NCBI RefSeq assembly: GCF_000013865.1
Contig: NC_007948.1
Coordinates: 2,852,001 to 2,916,000, forward strand
DNA length: 64,000 nucleotides
From: Polaromonas sp. JS666
GTDB taxonomy: Bacteria; Pseudomonadota; Gammaproteobacteria; Burkholderiales; Burkholderiaceae_C
Reading direction: 5' to 3'
The translations under genes were made by a program, and so were the position numbers. Numbering within the stretch: the first letter of the stretch is position 1; the number at the start of each line of letters is the position of its first letter. This document shows positions 26,938 to 35,410 of the stretch, one piece after another. The notes below the pieces were generated by a model. It was given only the letters and a program-made list of their open reading frames with translations, was not told where the DNA came from and ran no database searches.

Positions 26938-27579
26938 TTATCGGGGTTGCAGCAAGAACTCCATCTCGGTTCCCGCCAGGTTCAGCACATCGTGGTGGCT
27001 CAAGGGAATCGCCTTGTACCCAATCGATTTGCCATTGAGCGTGGGCTGCGTCTCGCCGTCCATGTGGGCGACGTAGTAACCATCGCGCCGATGAGAGATG
27101 GCCACGACCGCCACGCCCGGCCGGCCAAAAGTCGTTACCGCCTTGACCACCGGAACCTCCAGCCCCGCAGAAGAACCCGACAAGACCTTGAGGCTGGCCT
27201 GCAATGCACCACTGGTGCCCGGAAAGCCAAGCGCCTCCAGCGGCATGGTGCCCGTTTTTTCGGATACGAGAGGCTGCTCATGCTCGGAGGCAGCGAGGTA
27301 CTGAATCCTGAAATTACCGATGGCGATGATGTCATTGTCCAGCAGCAGCTGCCTGGACTTGATCATCTGGCCATTGATATAGGTGCCGTTGGTACTGCCC
27401 AGATCCTCGATGTAGACATCCGCGAGGCCCTTGAGCTCAAACACACAGTGCTCGCCGCTCACCACCAGGTTGTCAAGCACGATGTCGTTATAGGGCCTGC
27501 GGCCAAGCGTCGTTCTGTTGTTCTTCAGATAGACATGCTGGATTTCGACGCCTTCGACAGATGCGATGAGTTGTGGCAT
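26938..27579 (-). CDS. FHA domain protein
   Basis: 213 residues. The N-terminal forkhead-associated domain (about 20-90) has TTLGRRPYNDIVL, VSGEHCVFE and DLGSTNGTYING, including the Arg, Ser-x-x-His and Asn residues that bind phosphothreonine. A second, more diverged FHA-like unit follows at about 130-205 (TFGRPGVAVVAISHRRDGYYV, PTLNGKSI). It would read Ser/Thr kinase signals, yet no kinase gene is close by. Monocistronic. Confidence 0.85.
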   Translation of the reverse strand: MPQLIASVEGVEIQHVYLKNNRTTLGRRPYNDIVLDNLVVSGEHCVFELKGLADVYIEDLGSTNGTYINGQMIKSRQLLLDNDIIAIGNFRIQYLAASEHEQPLVSEKTGTMPLEALGFPGTSGALQASLKVLSGSSAGLEVPVVKAVTTFGRPGVAVVAISHRRDGYYVAHMDGETQPTLNGKSIGYKAIPLSHHDVLNLAGTEMEFLLQPR

Positions 27580-27901
27580 GGAACCTCCCCTCCTGCGTTA
27601 TATGCCGCCAGACACGCCTGGCGCGGTGGCGACAATTAATGGTAGCCGTGCTGCCACAAAGGCACAAGGCCAAGACTATGACAAAGCCGTCCCCAGTATA
27701 AAAGCATGTGCGAGGACTTTGCTTGAAGGCCGTGCCGGGTCAGGCCGGTCAGTACAGCACAAAAACCTGGTGCGGGAAAACCGCCCGGTGCCTGTTGCGG
27801 GGTGACGGAAAAAGTTTGCAGGTGTCGGTGGCGCTGCTTTGTGCTGCTTTGTGCTGCCATGATGTGGGTTGCTCTCTTTCTATTTTGATGCATGGAACCC
27901 T
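27580..27901. other. 322-bp divergent gap
   Basis: Lies between the divergent FHA and exonuclease genes. A short direct repeat GCTGCTTTGT occurs twice from 27833. CAGTATAAAAGC near 27696 contains a possible -10 element. No gene is seen. Confidence 0.35.
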
Positions 27902-28498
27902 ATGACCGAGCATTTCGTAACACCTGGTAAAGATCAAATTGCGCTCCTGGAGCCTTTCGAGCGGCTGGGGCTGGCGCAGGTACAGGTGGTTTCAACGCCG
28001 CAGCAGGCCGGCAAGGCGCTGGAGGAACTCGCAGGCACCGCGGCCCTCGGGTTCGATACCGAATCCAGACCGACCTTTGCCAAAAACGAGGCATCCGACG
28101 GACCGCACATCGTCCAGCTGTCCACACTGGAGAAGGCCTATATCTTTCAATTGCAGGATGCGGACTGCCGCCGCGCCGTGGCCATGCTGATGGAGTCGCC
28201 GGCCATCATCAAGGCCGGCTTCGGCCTGGGGGACGACCGCCGGCGTCTCATCAGCAAATTCGGCGTTGACCCGCAGGGTGTGCTGGACCTGAACACCGTG
28301 TTCAGGAAAAAAGGCTACCGCAAGGACATGGGCGTGCGCGGGGCCGTGGCCGTGGTTTTCAACAAGCGGTTCATCAAATCCAGAAAAGCCACCACCTCCA
28401 ACTGGGCCAACAGCAAGCTGTCCGACGCGCAGATCATCTACGCCGCCAATGACGCCTATGCTGCGCTCAGGGTCTTCATGGCGCTTGAGCTGGACTGA
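27902..28498 (+). CDS. RNase D-like 3'-5' exonuclease domain protein
   Basis: 198 residues from the ATG at 27902. DEDD exonuclease motifs are visible: LGFDTESRPTF (Exo I) near residue 50, AGFGLGDDRRRL (Exo II) near 102, and the Exo III region AQIIYAANDAYAALRVF near 180 with the YxxxD spacing. It is only the nuclease domain, without the HRDC domains of RNase D. Role in RNA or DNA end trimming is inferred from family only. Confidence 0.85.
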   Translation: MTEHFVTPGKDQIALLEPFERLGLAQVQVVSTPQQAGKALEELAGTAALGFDTESRPTFAKNEASDGPHIVQLSTLEKAYIFQLQDADCRRAVAMLMESPAIIKAGFGLGDDRRRLISKFGVDPQGVLDLNTVFRKKGYRKDMGVRGAVAVVFNKRFIKSRKATTSNWANSKLSDAQIIYAANDAYAALRVFMALELD

Positions 28499-28677
28499 CC
28501 GCGCAGGGCAAGCCGTGATTTCCGGCGGGATCCAGAGAAGGGCAATCGACAGCACGGTCATCAGCAGAGCCACCGGCAGGTGCACCCTTGCAGCCCTTGC
28601 ATGCGGCAGCACATTGCCGCCACAATGATCCCGCACGACCTTGTCCAACCAGTCCCGAACGCGCAGGAGAATCTGCC

Positions 28678-29757
28678 ATGGCACTGCCAACGCAACCTCA
28701 ACAAGTACGTATCAGCCGCCGCGCCGCACTGGGCGCAGTGGCGGCACTGCCCGGCCTCTCGGGTATTGCCCTGGGTGGGGTCTTCGCAGGCGCCCTGCTC
28801 TCGCCCGCCACCGGGCACGCACAGACAACGGGCACCTCTCGCCTGCAATCCTGGCCGCTCAACACCCCGCGCAGCACAGGCATTCACGACGTGGCGCCCG
28901 CGACCGGTGGCGGGGTCTGGTTCTCGGCGCAGCGCAGCGGGCACCTGGGCTGGTTTGACCCGCGCACCGGCAAGTCCGAGCTGATCGCCCTGGGAAGCAA
29001 TGGCGGCAGTTCGTCGCCGCATGGCGTCATTGCCGGGCCCGACGGCGCAGCCTGGCTGACCGACAGCGGACAAAACGCCATTGCGCGCGTGAGCTGGCCG
29101 GCGCGAGAGGTGAAGCTCTTCCCCCTGCCCGCCGGAACACCCTACGCCAACCTCAACACCTGCGCCTTTGATGGCGGCGGCGACCTGTGGTTTACCGGGC
29201 AAGGCGGCTACGTGGGCAAGGTGGCCGTGCGCACCGGCAAGGTCAGCGTGAAGGAAGCGCCACGCGGGCGCGGGCCCTACGGCATTTGCGCCACTCCAAA
29301 GGGCGACGTGTGGTGGTGCTCGCTGGCCGGGTCCTTCATTGCGCAGATAGACCGGAGCACCGGCGAGTCACGCGTCGTTGAACCACCCACACAGCGCCAG
29401 GGCGCGCGCCGCGTCTGGTCCGACAGCCGCGGCCGCATCTGGGTGGCCGAGTGGAACAGCGGCAACCTCTCGGTGCACGACCCGGCATTGGGCCTCGGCC
29501 CCAACAGCTGGCGCACCTGGAAAGCACCGGGCGCCAGCCCGCAGATCTACGCCGTGTATGTAGACGACAAAGACATCGTCTGGACCTCCGAGTGGAGCAA
29601 CAACGCCATGCTGCGCTTCGACCCGCGCGCCGAGAAGTTCGACGTGATCCCCATGCACCGCCCCGCGGCCAACATCCGCCAGATACTCGGCCGGCCGGGC
29701 GAAGTCTGGCTGCCCGAAAGCGGCACGGAGTTTATTTCGGTGATCAGGACGGGGTGA
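28678..29757 (+). CDS. Tat-exported Vgb-like (virginiamycin B lyase) beta-propeller
   Basis: 359 residues from the ATG at 28678, with AGGAGA eight bases upstream. ISRRAALGAVAALPGLSG is a twin-arginine signal; the mature part is a seven-bladed propeller with repeated GDLWFTGQGGYVGKV-like blades (VWFSAQRSGHLGWFD, IWVAEWNSGNLSVHD). Vgb linearises streptogramin B in the cytoplasm; this exported member is more likely a structural or binding relative, so resistance should not be assumed. Confidence 0.8.
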   Translation: MALPTQPQQVRISRRAALGAVAALPGLSGIALGGVFAGALLSPATGHAQTTGTSRLQSWPLNTPRSTGIHDVAPATGGGVWFSAQRSGHLGWFDPRTGKSELIALGSNGGSSSPHGVIAGPDGAAWLTDSGQNAIARVSWPAREVKLFPLPAGTPYANLNTCAFDGGGDLWFTGQGGYVGKVAVRTGKVSVKEAPRGRGPYGICATPKGDVWWCSLAGSFIAQIDRSTGESRVVEPPTQRQGARRVWSDSRGRIWVAEWNSGNLSVHDPALGLGPNSWRTWKAPGASPQIYAVYVDDKDIVWTSEWSNNAMLRFDPRAEKFDVIPMHRPAANIRQILGRPGEVWLPESGTEFISVIRTG

Positions 29758-29782
29758 ATACCGCGAAAACTACAACGTTGAT

Positions 29783-29840
29783 TTGTCATTGCGGGCTTGA
29801 CCCGCAATCCATGGACCCCGGATCGAGTCCGGGATGACAA
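29783..29840. repeat. Palindromic dispersed repeat (REP-like)
   Basis: TTGTCAT (29783-29789) and ATGACAA (29834-29840) bracket two inner hairpins, GCGGGCTTGACCCGC and CCCGGATCGAGTCCGGG. This double-hairpin sequence type is scattered between genes in many proteobacteria. It follows the Vgb-like gene and may also act as its terminator. Confidence 0.75.
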
Positions 29841-29875
29841 GTCAGGGGCAAGGGTTTGACTGAACTGCATTGCAC

Positions 29876-30313
29876 TCAAGGCAGCGTGCCATCGGCCACG
29901 CGCCGGTAGCGCACCTGGCGCTTGCGAATATTGTCTGTACCGATGAATTCATTGCGTGACTCGAATCGGACCTCGAACGCGGCATACGGAAACTTGGGCG
30001 CAGAGGGCTTCTGCCCGTCAATGCTGGTGTAGCGGCGCTTCAGGTTGGTACCGTCAAAGTGCCATTCACCGGCGTGATGATGCTCGACCAGGACTCCGTC
30101 GCGCTGGGTGGCCTTGGACATTTCGCCAAAGTGGCCGTCCTGCCCCAGCACCAGCACACGGCGCACACGGGTGTCGTTTTCTTCACAGTCCCGCAGCCAT
30201 GTTCCCGTCAGCTGCAGCTGGACATCTTCGGTGTGCGAATCGTCGGGCGGGCCGTTGCAGGCCGCCAGCGCGCCCAACGTCAGAACAGCGCAAAGCCTGA
30301 AGATCTTGTGCAT
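29876..30313 (-). CDS. Lipoprotein of unknown function
   Basis: 145 residues from the ATG at 30313 (another ATG lies three codons upstream). The signal MHKIFRLCAVLTLGALAAC ends in the lipobox LAAC. The mature part (TGTWLRDCEENDTRVRRVLV, GEWHFDGTNLKRRYTS) looks like a lipocalin-like 'amount of lipid-soluble' beta sheet, but no family is certain. Convergent with the Vgb-like gene. Confidence 0.65.
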   Translation of the reverse strand: MHKIFRLCAVLTLGALAACNGPPDDSHTEDVQLQLTGTWLRDCEENDTRVRRVLVLGQDGHFGEMSKATQRDGVLVEHHHAGEWHFDGTNLKRRYTSIDGQKPSAPKFPYAAFEVRFESRNEFIGTDNIRKRQVRYRRVADGTLP

Positions 30314-30357
30314 GCCTGTCATTGTGGCGCGGGTTGGGAGTCCATGACGCCTCCGCG

Positions 30358-30393
30358 ATTACCCATGAAATTACCCATGCAATTACCCATGCG
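30358..30393. repeat. Three tandem 12-bp repeats upstream of the lipoprotein gene
   Basis: ATTACCCATGAA, ATTACCCATGCA and ATTACCCATGCG follow each other, about 45 bp upstream of the lipoprotein start (read leftward as CATGGGTAAT units). Confidence 0.85.
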
Positions 30394-30644
30394 ATGACCC
30401 CCGCGAATCCTGGACGGGAACCGAATGCGGGCATCTTCATCCAATTTCAGTATCCGACGGGTGTTCCCCTGGTTCCCCCTCTGCTGCTCTTCTTCTGCTC
30501 CTCTTCTAAAAAAGAAAAGCGGCGCAAAAAGCAAAACCTGGCCTGATCTGGCTTGATGGGGTTCCTGGACTCAGCCTGTAAGAAACAGGCCCCCTCGCCG
30601 ACCAACAGCCATGGCCCACTTTGGGCAACGCGAAAGGCAAATTC

Positions 30645-31148
30645 ATGATGACCCGCAGAAACTCCTTGTTGAAATTTGGCGCACTCTCCGCCGGCGTAGC
30701 CGCTGCACTGGCCGGCATGCGCGGCCTGCTGGCGGCCACGCCAGCGCACGCGGCGCGGGTCTATGAAGTCACCCACAGCGATGCCGAATGGCAGAAACTT
30801 CTCAGGCCCGACCAGTACCGCGTCTTGCGCCAGGCCGGCACCGAGCCCCCCTACACCAGCCCGCTCAACAAGGAAAAGCGCGCAGGCGTTTTTACCTGCG
30901 CGGGTTGCGCCCTGCCCCTTTTCTCATCCACCACCAAGTTTGAAAGCGGCACCGGCTGGCCCAGCTTCTGGCAGCCCATGGACAAGGCCGTGGTGGAAGA
31001 AAGCGACACCACCTTGTTCATGAAGCGAGTAGAAGTGCTGTGCCGCCGCTGCGGCGGGCACCTGGGCCACGTGTTTGACGACGGCCCCAAACCCACCGGC
31101 CTGCGCTACTGCATCAACGGCCTGGCCCTTAACTTCAAGGCAGCATGA
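30645..31148 (+). CDS. msrB: Exported peptide-methionine (R)-S-oxide reductase
   Basis: 167 residues from the ATG at 30645. An N-terminal RRNSLLKFGALSAGV signal, Tat-like, ends about residue 37 (TPAHA). MsrB motifs follow: CAGCALPLFSS and CRRCGGHLGHVFDDGP with the two zinc CxxC pairs, GTGWPSFW, and the catalytic Cys in RYCINGLALNF. It reduces R-methionine sulfoxide, here outside the cytoplasm. Overlaps msrA by four bases. Confidence 0.93.
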   Translation: MMTRRNSLLKFGALSAGVAAALAGMRGLLAATPAHAARVYEVTHSDAEWQKLLRPDQYRVLRQAGTEPPYTSPLNKEKRAGVFTCAGCALPLFSSTTKFESGTGWPSFWQPMDKAVVEESDTTLFMKRVEVLCRRCGGHLGHVFDDGPKPTGLRYCINGLALNFKAA

Positions 31149-31873
31149 TGATGAACAAATACCTCCTCACCCTTGGCGCAGTCGCACTGGCTGCCTGGGT
31201 TTTTGTGGGCGGCGGCATGGGCGTGAGCTCGGCAGAAGAAAAAGCCGTCAAACTGCCCGCCCCGGCCATGGACATGCCGGCCACCGCACAGGCAGGCCCG
31301 CAGGCGGGCAGCGCCACAGCGGTGTTCGCCGGCGGCTGCTTCTGGGGCGTGCAAGCCGTGTTCCAGCACACCCAGGGCGTCCTCAACGCCGTATCGGGCT
31401 ATGCAGGCGGCGAAAAAGCGACCGCCAGCTACGAGATGATCGGCTCAGGCCGTACCGGCCACGCCGAATCCGTGCAGATCACCTACGACCCGAAAAAGAT
31501 TTCATACGGCAAGCTGCTGCAGATTTACTTTTCAGTGGCGCACGACCCAACAACATTGAACCGCCAGGGCCCGGACAGCGGCACGCAATACCGGTCCGCC
31601 GTTTTCTACCAGGACGCCAACCAGAAAAAAGTGACCGAAAGCTACATCGCCCAGCTGGACGCCGCCAAGGTGTTCCCCAACAAGATCGTGACACAGCTCA
31701 CGCCGCTAAACGGCTTCTATCCGGCGGAGGCTTACCACCAGGACTACGCGACCCTGCATCCGAACCAGCCTTACATTGCGCGGTTTGATTTGCCGAAGAT
31801 CGCGAACCTGAAAACCGTGATGCCTGAGGTGTATCGGGACAAGCCGGTGCTGGTGTCGCAGGCCGGCAAGTAG
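31145..31873 (+). CDS. msrA: Exported peptide-methionine (S)-S-oxide reductase
   Basis: 242 residues; ATG at 31145 overlaps the msrB stop. Residues 1-29 are a signal or anchor helix. AVFAGGCFWGVQAVF near residue 60 contains the catalytic Cys of MsrA; GYAGGEKATASYEMI, GHAESVQITYDP and GTQYRSAVF are the rest of the family signature. Together with MsrB it would repair both methionine sulfoxide isomers in exported proteins. Confidence 0.93.
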   Translation: MMMNKYLLTLGAVALAAWVFVGGGMGVSSAEEKAVKLPAPAMDMPATAQAGPQAGSATAVFAGGCFWGVQAVFQHTQGVLNAVSGYAGGEKATASYEMIGSGRTGHAESVQITYDPKKISYGKLLQIYFSVAHDPTTLNRQGPDSGTQYRSAVFYQDANQKKVTESYIAQLDAAKVFPNKIVTQLTPLNGFYPAEAYHQDYATLHPNQPYIARFDLPKIANLKTVMPEVYRDKPVLVSQAGK

Positions 31874-31910
31874 AGCTGGCTTTAGGCAAAATTGAACAAC
31901 CAGCTTGAGC

Positions 31911-32324
31911 CTAGAACCACCTTCCGCGTTTGCGGCCGGTGGACAAAAGTACGCCCGGCTCCTTATCCAAATTCAAGTTTTTTGTTAGCTGCGCATGTAA
32001 ATCGGGAATTTCTTCCTTGGTAACTTGAAAGGCACCGCATTCATCCCTTAGCTGATCCCAAAGTGACCAACCACCGAAAGCAACTGCAGCTTGACCGATT
32101 ATGCTCATCACCGCTGTGATTGCCTCATCAGCATCAGGTGTAGAACTGTCATCGTAGGCGAAAAGAATTGCGGTTGGTAAGCCGTCAGCGAAGCTCATAA
32201 CCTTACCCAAGTAGCCAACAGGTCCGGTGGCTCTAATGCGCTCATCAAGAGATAGCGAAATTGCCTGAAGATCTAATTTAAAAGGAAGAGCCTTAAAGTC
32301 AAAAATAATTGCTACTGTGTTCAT
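31911..32324 (-). CDS. Hypothetical protein, AT-richer than its neighbours
   Basis: 137 residues starting MNTVAIIFDFKALPFKLDLQ. No family is recognised and no signal or membrane helix is present. Codon use is less GC-biased at third positions than in the flanking msr genes, as in the next gene, which suggests a transferred segment running to the IS630 element. Function unknown. Confidence 0.6.
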   Translation of the reverse strand: MNTVAIIFDFKALPFKLDLQAISLSLDERIRATGPVGYLGKVMSFADGLPTAILFAYDDSSTPDADEAITAVMSIIGQAAVAFGGWSLWDQLRDECGAFQVTKEEIPDLHAQLTKNLNLDKEPGVLLSTGRKRGRWF

Positions 32325-32463
32325 AAAGGCTGGTTGAGTAGGTAGATAGGAATCATTTTGACTAGCTTAGTCACTACATTTGTGGTCTGACGATGCTCAC
32401 GGGGTGCCCCATTAGCAGACGCAATCCACGGAGCTAGACGTCGATTTGCTCAATGATTGATGA

Positions 32464-33171
32464 TTAAACTGCTGCCGCCGGTGGTACAGGTTTGTCTTCA
32501 TCTGGGACACGGCCAGCTGCTCGAAGTTGCTTCAGCACTGAATCCCTATCGTCGTAGAAGTCCTCTAGAATTCTTTGCGCGTAGTGTCGAGCAGCTTCCA
32601 CATCTTCGACGGGAACGGCATGCCATTCATCGTGCAAGACATCATTCCCAAGGACGCGAATTTCGTCATGTGCACGCCGCCTGCGGGCCTCTGTTATGAC
32701 CCCGTCCTTTGTTGCGGCATCAATCTGTTGTTCAAGTGTGGTTCCATTCTTTTCCTTATATCCGTTTGCGCGGAGAGTCTTATCCAGCACAGATCGGAAC
32801 ATTCCGGCTGCCGCCCGGATCGATTCTGTATCCAGACATTGCTCGCCTTCTCGGAACTCACTGACAATTCCGTTGGGTACAGATTTGGGCAGAGGTAACC
32901 TATCTCGAACTTCCGGATGAAAGCTGTAAAGCCGTCGATACTCGCCCGGATACGGTCCAGGATACGCAATGGCACCTAATCCGCCGCGGCCGCAGCCAGC
33001 ACATCGAAACAGACGATAGTCGAGAGTCACATCGCCCCAATTTTGATGGCGGTGCTTTAACGTGATTGATCCAAATTGGCTGCCGTGCTCGCGCCACTCG
33101 AAGGTAGATAGCGCACCTTTACACCCCGGGCATCGCGCTCGAATGCTGCCTTGGTCGTTGATTTCTGCCAT
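32464..33171 (-). CDS. DUF4145 domain protein
   Basis: 235 residues. The N-terminal CPGCKGALSTF and later CAGCGRGG form two CxxC knuckles that could hold one zinc. The helical C-terminal part (ESIRAAAGMFRSVLDKTLRA, IRVLGNDVLHDE) is the DUF4145 domain. DUF4145 occurs alone and joined to restriction or effector domains; its own role is unknown. It is followed leftward by the 137-residue orphan gene and could share its transcript (139-bp gap). Confidence 0.7.
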   Translation of the reverse strand: MAEINDQGSIRARCPGCKGALSTFEWREHGSQFGSITLKHRHQNWGDVTLDYRLFRCAGCGRGGLGAIAYPGPYPGEYRRLYSFHPEVRDRLPLPKSVPNGIVSEFREGEQCLDTESIRAAAGMFRSVLDKTLRANGYKEKNGTTLEQQIDAATKDGVITEARRRRAHDEIRVLGNDVLHDEWHAVPVEDVEAARHYAQRILEDFYDDRDSVLKQLRAAGRVPDEDKPVPPAAAV

Positions 33172-33494
33172 TGGATATGCCCAAGTTGCCCCCGTTCAGG
33201 TAACACGAGGATCTATAAATACAAAAGACACATACTACGGGGTTTGTTACAAACCTCCCCCTTCTAATTGGAGGATGAGCCATGAAAGAATTGGCTGCAG
33301 CGATCCTCTCACGCCCGTAATGCACGGCAAAAAGCGGTTTTGCTCACTTGGAAAAAAAGAAAGGGGCATCATAAGAGTGCCCAATTCCGAACTGAGTGGT
33401 TCCCCGAAGTTGTCGATTCTGAGAACTGGGAAGTTGAGCTATTCACCTAACCGTCAACATTGACTGTAGCTTGCCGCCAAAAGCAAAGTACGGT
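33172..33494. other. 323-bp gap upstream of the DUF4145 gene
   Basis: Composition is less GC-rich than average. It holds the DUF4145 promoter region and the 3' flank of the broken gene. No RNA gene or long repeat was seen. Confidence 0.35.
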
Positions 33495-33685
33495 TCAAGT
33501 GATACTTTGCGCGCGATAGACGTCTTCGAACGCGTGGTCAGGTATCCAAGTCTCATATTGGTCTGGTGTACCGAGCTTCCTGATGACGAGATAGCCGCCG
33601 AAGATCCTTCCGTGGCTCGGTGGCGGCTTCATGTTGTTTGAATTGAGAAGGCGTTTGTACCTAGTACAACATCCCGTAAATAGCT

Positions 33686-33982
33686 TTAATAATTAGGATC
33701 GAAGTAGATTGCCAGCAAGGTCACCACCAGGTCAGCGGTGGTTGCAAGATCTCCGGTGCCAGGCAAGGGTTCCCAGCGGCCGGTATGGCTGCGAAAGGCT
33801 GAGGAGTAGGCGTTGCGCCCCGTCTCGGTGAGACGCGCAATGGTGTCAACGTTGTCGTCACGGTGCATCTGGATCAGCAGATGCTTGCCATAGGGTTTCA
33901 CGTGGGCCAGGTCGTGGCCGGTGAGCGTTGCGAGTTGGCGCTGAAGCTCAGCGGCCTTTAGTTGTGCGTCGAAGGTGGGCAT
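33686..33982 (-). CDS. IS630-borne small protein of unknown function
   Basis: 98 residues inside the IS, starting 35 bp before the transposase stop, so translation is probably coupled. It reads MPTFDAQLKAAELQRQLATL and TIARLTETGRNAYSSAF. No family is recognised. Its position within both inverted repeats marks it as a passenger of the element rather than a host gene. Confidence 0.65.
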   Translation of the reverse strand: MPTFDAQLKAAELQRQLATLTGHDLAHVKPYGKHLLIQMHRDDNVDTIARLTETGRNAYSSAFRSHTGRWEPLPGTGDLATTADLVVTLLAIYFDPNY

Positions 33983-35078
33983 GGTCGTTGAATCTCAGGG
34001 GTTCGCCAGTTTGCAGCTCAAAGCCGGCGAATGTCCATTTAAAAGGCTTGGGCGCCTGATTGCGCTTGTTCATGAAGGCCTCGGTGCGCTCGCGCAAGTG
34101 CTGGATGGACGAATGACTGGCGTGTCGCAGCACGCGGCGCGCGTAGATGCCGAACAGCAGCTCGATCTGATTGACCCAGCTGGCGTGCAGTGGTGTGAAG
34201 TGAAAGACAAAGCGGTGATCGTGTCGGACATTGAAATCCTCCCATACGGCCTGCGCCCGGTGGGTGTTGAGGTTGTCCCACACGATGTGCACCCGGCCTT
34301 TGGGGTAGGCCTGCGCAACCTGCTCCATGAAGGCCACCAGGTCGGCTTGCGTGCGACGATCGGAGCAACTGCCGATGACGCGTCCCGAGTGCACGTCCAT
34401 GGCGGCGATGAGGGCCTGCGTGCCGTGACGGATGTATTCGAATTCGCGCCGACGCGCGCGGCCCGGCGCCGGTGCGCGATCCGCGTGCTTGCGCTCGATC
34501 GCCTGGATCCCGGTTTTCTCATCGACCGACAGCACGACCGAACCTTTGGGCGCCTGGCGGTACAACGCGCAGATCTCATTGACCTTTTGCCGAAACTGCG
34601 GGTCGGGGCTGTGCAGCCACTGCCGAACACGATGCGGGCGCATGTCGCCGGCCTGCAGGATGCGCTGCAGGTGGCTGCGGCTGATCTGCTTGACCACACC
34701 GCGCAGGGCAGCGCGCTCAACCATCTCGTCCAGCGTCGGCGTTGCTCTGCCCTGCGCTTGAGCGGGCTCACACGCCAAGGCCAGCAACTCCAGCCGCTGC
34801 GTCTGGCCGATGCGCCTGGGCCGACCCGGGCGTGCCGCTTCTTGCAACCCTTCAACGCCACGCTTGGCCAGGCGGCTGCGCCAATGCGAGACAGTCTGCA
34901 CCGACACGCCCAGCGCGTCCGCAATCGCCGTGGTCGTCTCCCCTTGATGGGCCATAAGCGCGATCTTCGCGCGGACAACCTGTCGCTGCTGCGCCGTTCC
35001 TCGCCGGGTCAACAACTCCAGCGACTTACGCTCTTGTCTGGATAGTTTGACCGCCTGCGCTTGTCGTCCTTGACTCAT
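33948..35078 (-). CDS. IS630-family transposase
   Basis: 376 residues, uninterrupted. Helix-turn-helix region with TTAIADALGVSVQTVSHW near residue 55; DDE triad in VVLSVDEKTGIQAIE, VHIVWDNLNTH and ASWVNQIELLFGI. Full length suggests recent insertion and possible activity. Confidence 0.93.
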   Translation of the reverse strand: MSQGRQAQAVKLSRQERKSLELLTRRGTAQQRQVVRAKIALMAHQGETTTAIADALGVSVQTVSHWRSRLAKRGVEGLQEAARPGRPRRIGQTQRLELLALACEPAQAQGRATPTLDEMVERAALRGVVKQISRSHLQRILQAGDMRPHRVRQWLHSPDPQFRQKVNEICALYRQAPKGSVVLSVDEKTGIQAIERKHADRAPAPGRARRREFEYIRHGTQALIAAMDVHSGRVIGSCSDRRTQADLVAFMEQVAQAYPKGRVHIVWDNLNTHRAQAVWEDFNVRHDHRFVFHFTPLHASWVNQIELLFGIYARRVLRHASHSSIQHLRERTEAFMNKRNQAPKPFKWTFAGFELQTGEPLRFNDHAHLRRTTKGR

Positions 35079-35410
35079 GCACCAGAGAATAACTCAATGG
35101 CCATTTATATGAAAGACATTTACGGGATGTTGTACTAGTGTCGTATTCAGCGTTACTCATCTCCATCGCTCGAACAGTCCGCCCGTAACGCGAGGCCACT
35201 TCACCATCGATAGCGGTGTAGAACGGAAACGTTGATGAATCCGCGAATGGTCTGTTGAAATCGTAGCCAGTCATCAAAGTTTCTCCTGTGGGTTCACGCA
35301 TCCCCTTGCAACCGTCCGATCTTGTACTCTTGATAGGCGCTGATACAGTCCCCATGCGGTGGATCGAACCACAACTCTCAAAACCGATTCAAAATCACCA
35401 GCGCATCCAG

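Larger units (their letters stand above)
33664..35135. mobile_element. Complete IS630-family insertion sequence
   Basis: 1472 bp. Terminal inverted repeats begin GTACAACATCCCGTAAAT (33664-33681, mirrored at 35118-35135) and stay similar for some ten bases more. A TA dinucleotide flanks each end (33662-33663, 35136-35137), the target duplication of the IS630/Tc1 group. It carries a transposase and a small overlapping passenger gene. Confidence 0.92.
33495..35274 (-). pseudogene. Small gene of 101 codons split by the IS630 element
   Basis: The 5' part starts at the ATG at 35274, has AGGAGA upstream, and runs 46 codons (MTGYDFNRPFADSSTF to NAEYDT) to the IS edge. The 3' part runs from the other IS edge (33661) to the TGA at 33495 and includes KPPPSHGRIFGGYLVIRKLG and TWIPDHAFEDVYRA. 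Removing 33664-35135 plus one TA copy joins both parts in one frame with no stop, giving a 101-residue protein. No family is recognised. The 3' part alone could also start at an internal ATG at 33632 (45 residues). Confidence 0.75.

Noticed and set aside
28678..29757. Reading the Vgb-like protein as a streptogramin resistance gene
   Set aside because: The protein carries a Tat export signal and belongs to a broad propeller group; the lyase active site could not be confirmed.
35345..35385. A tRNA T-arm-like sequence on the minus strand (GTGGTTCGATCCAC) near 35360
   Set aside because: No anticodon arm, D arm or acceptor stem can be fitted around it, so it is not a tRNA; a leftover attachment site is possible but unsupported.
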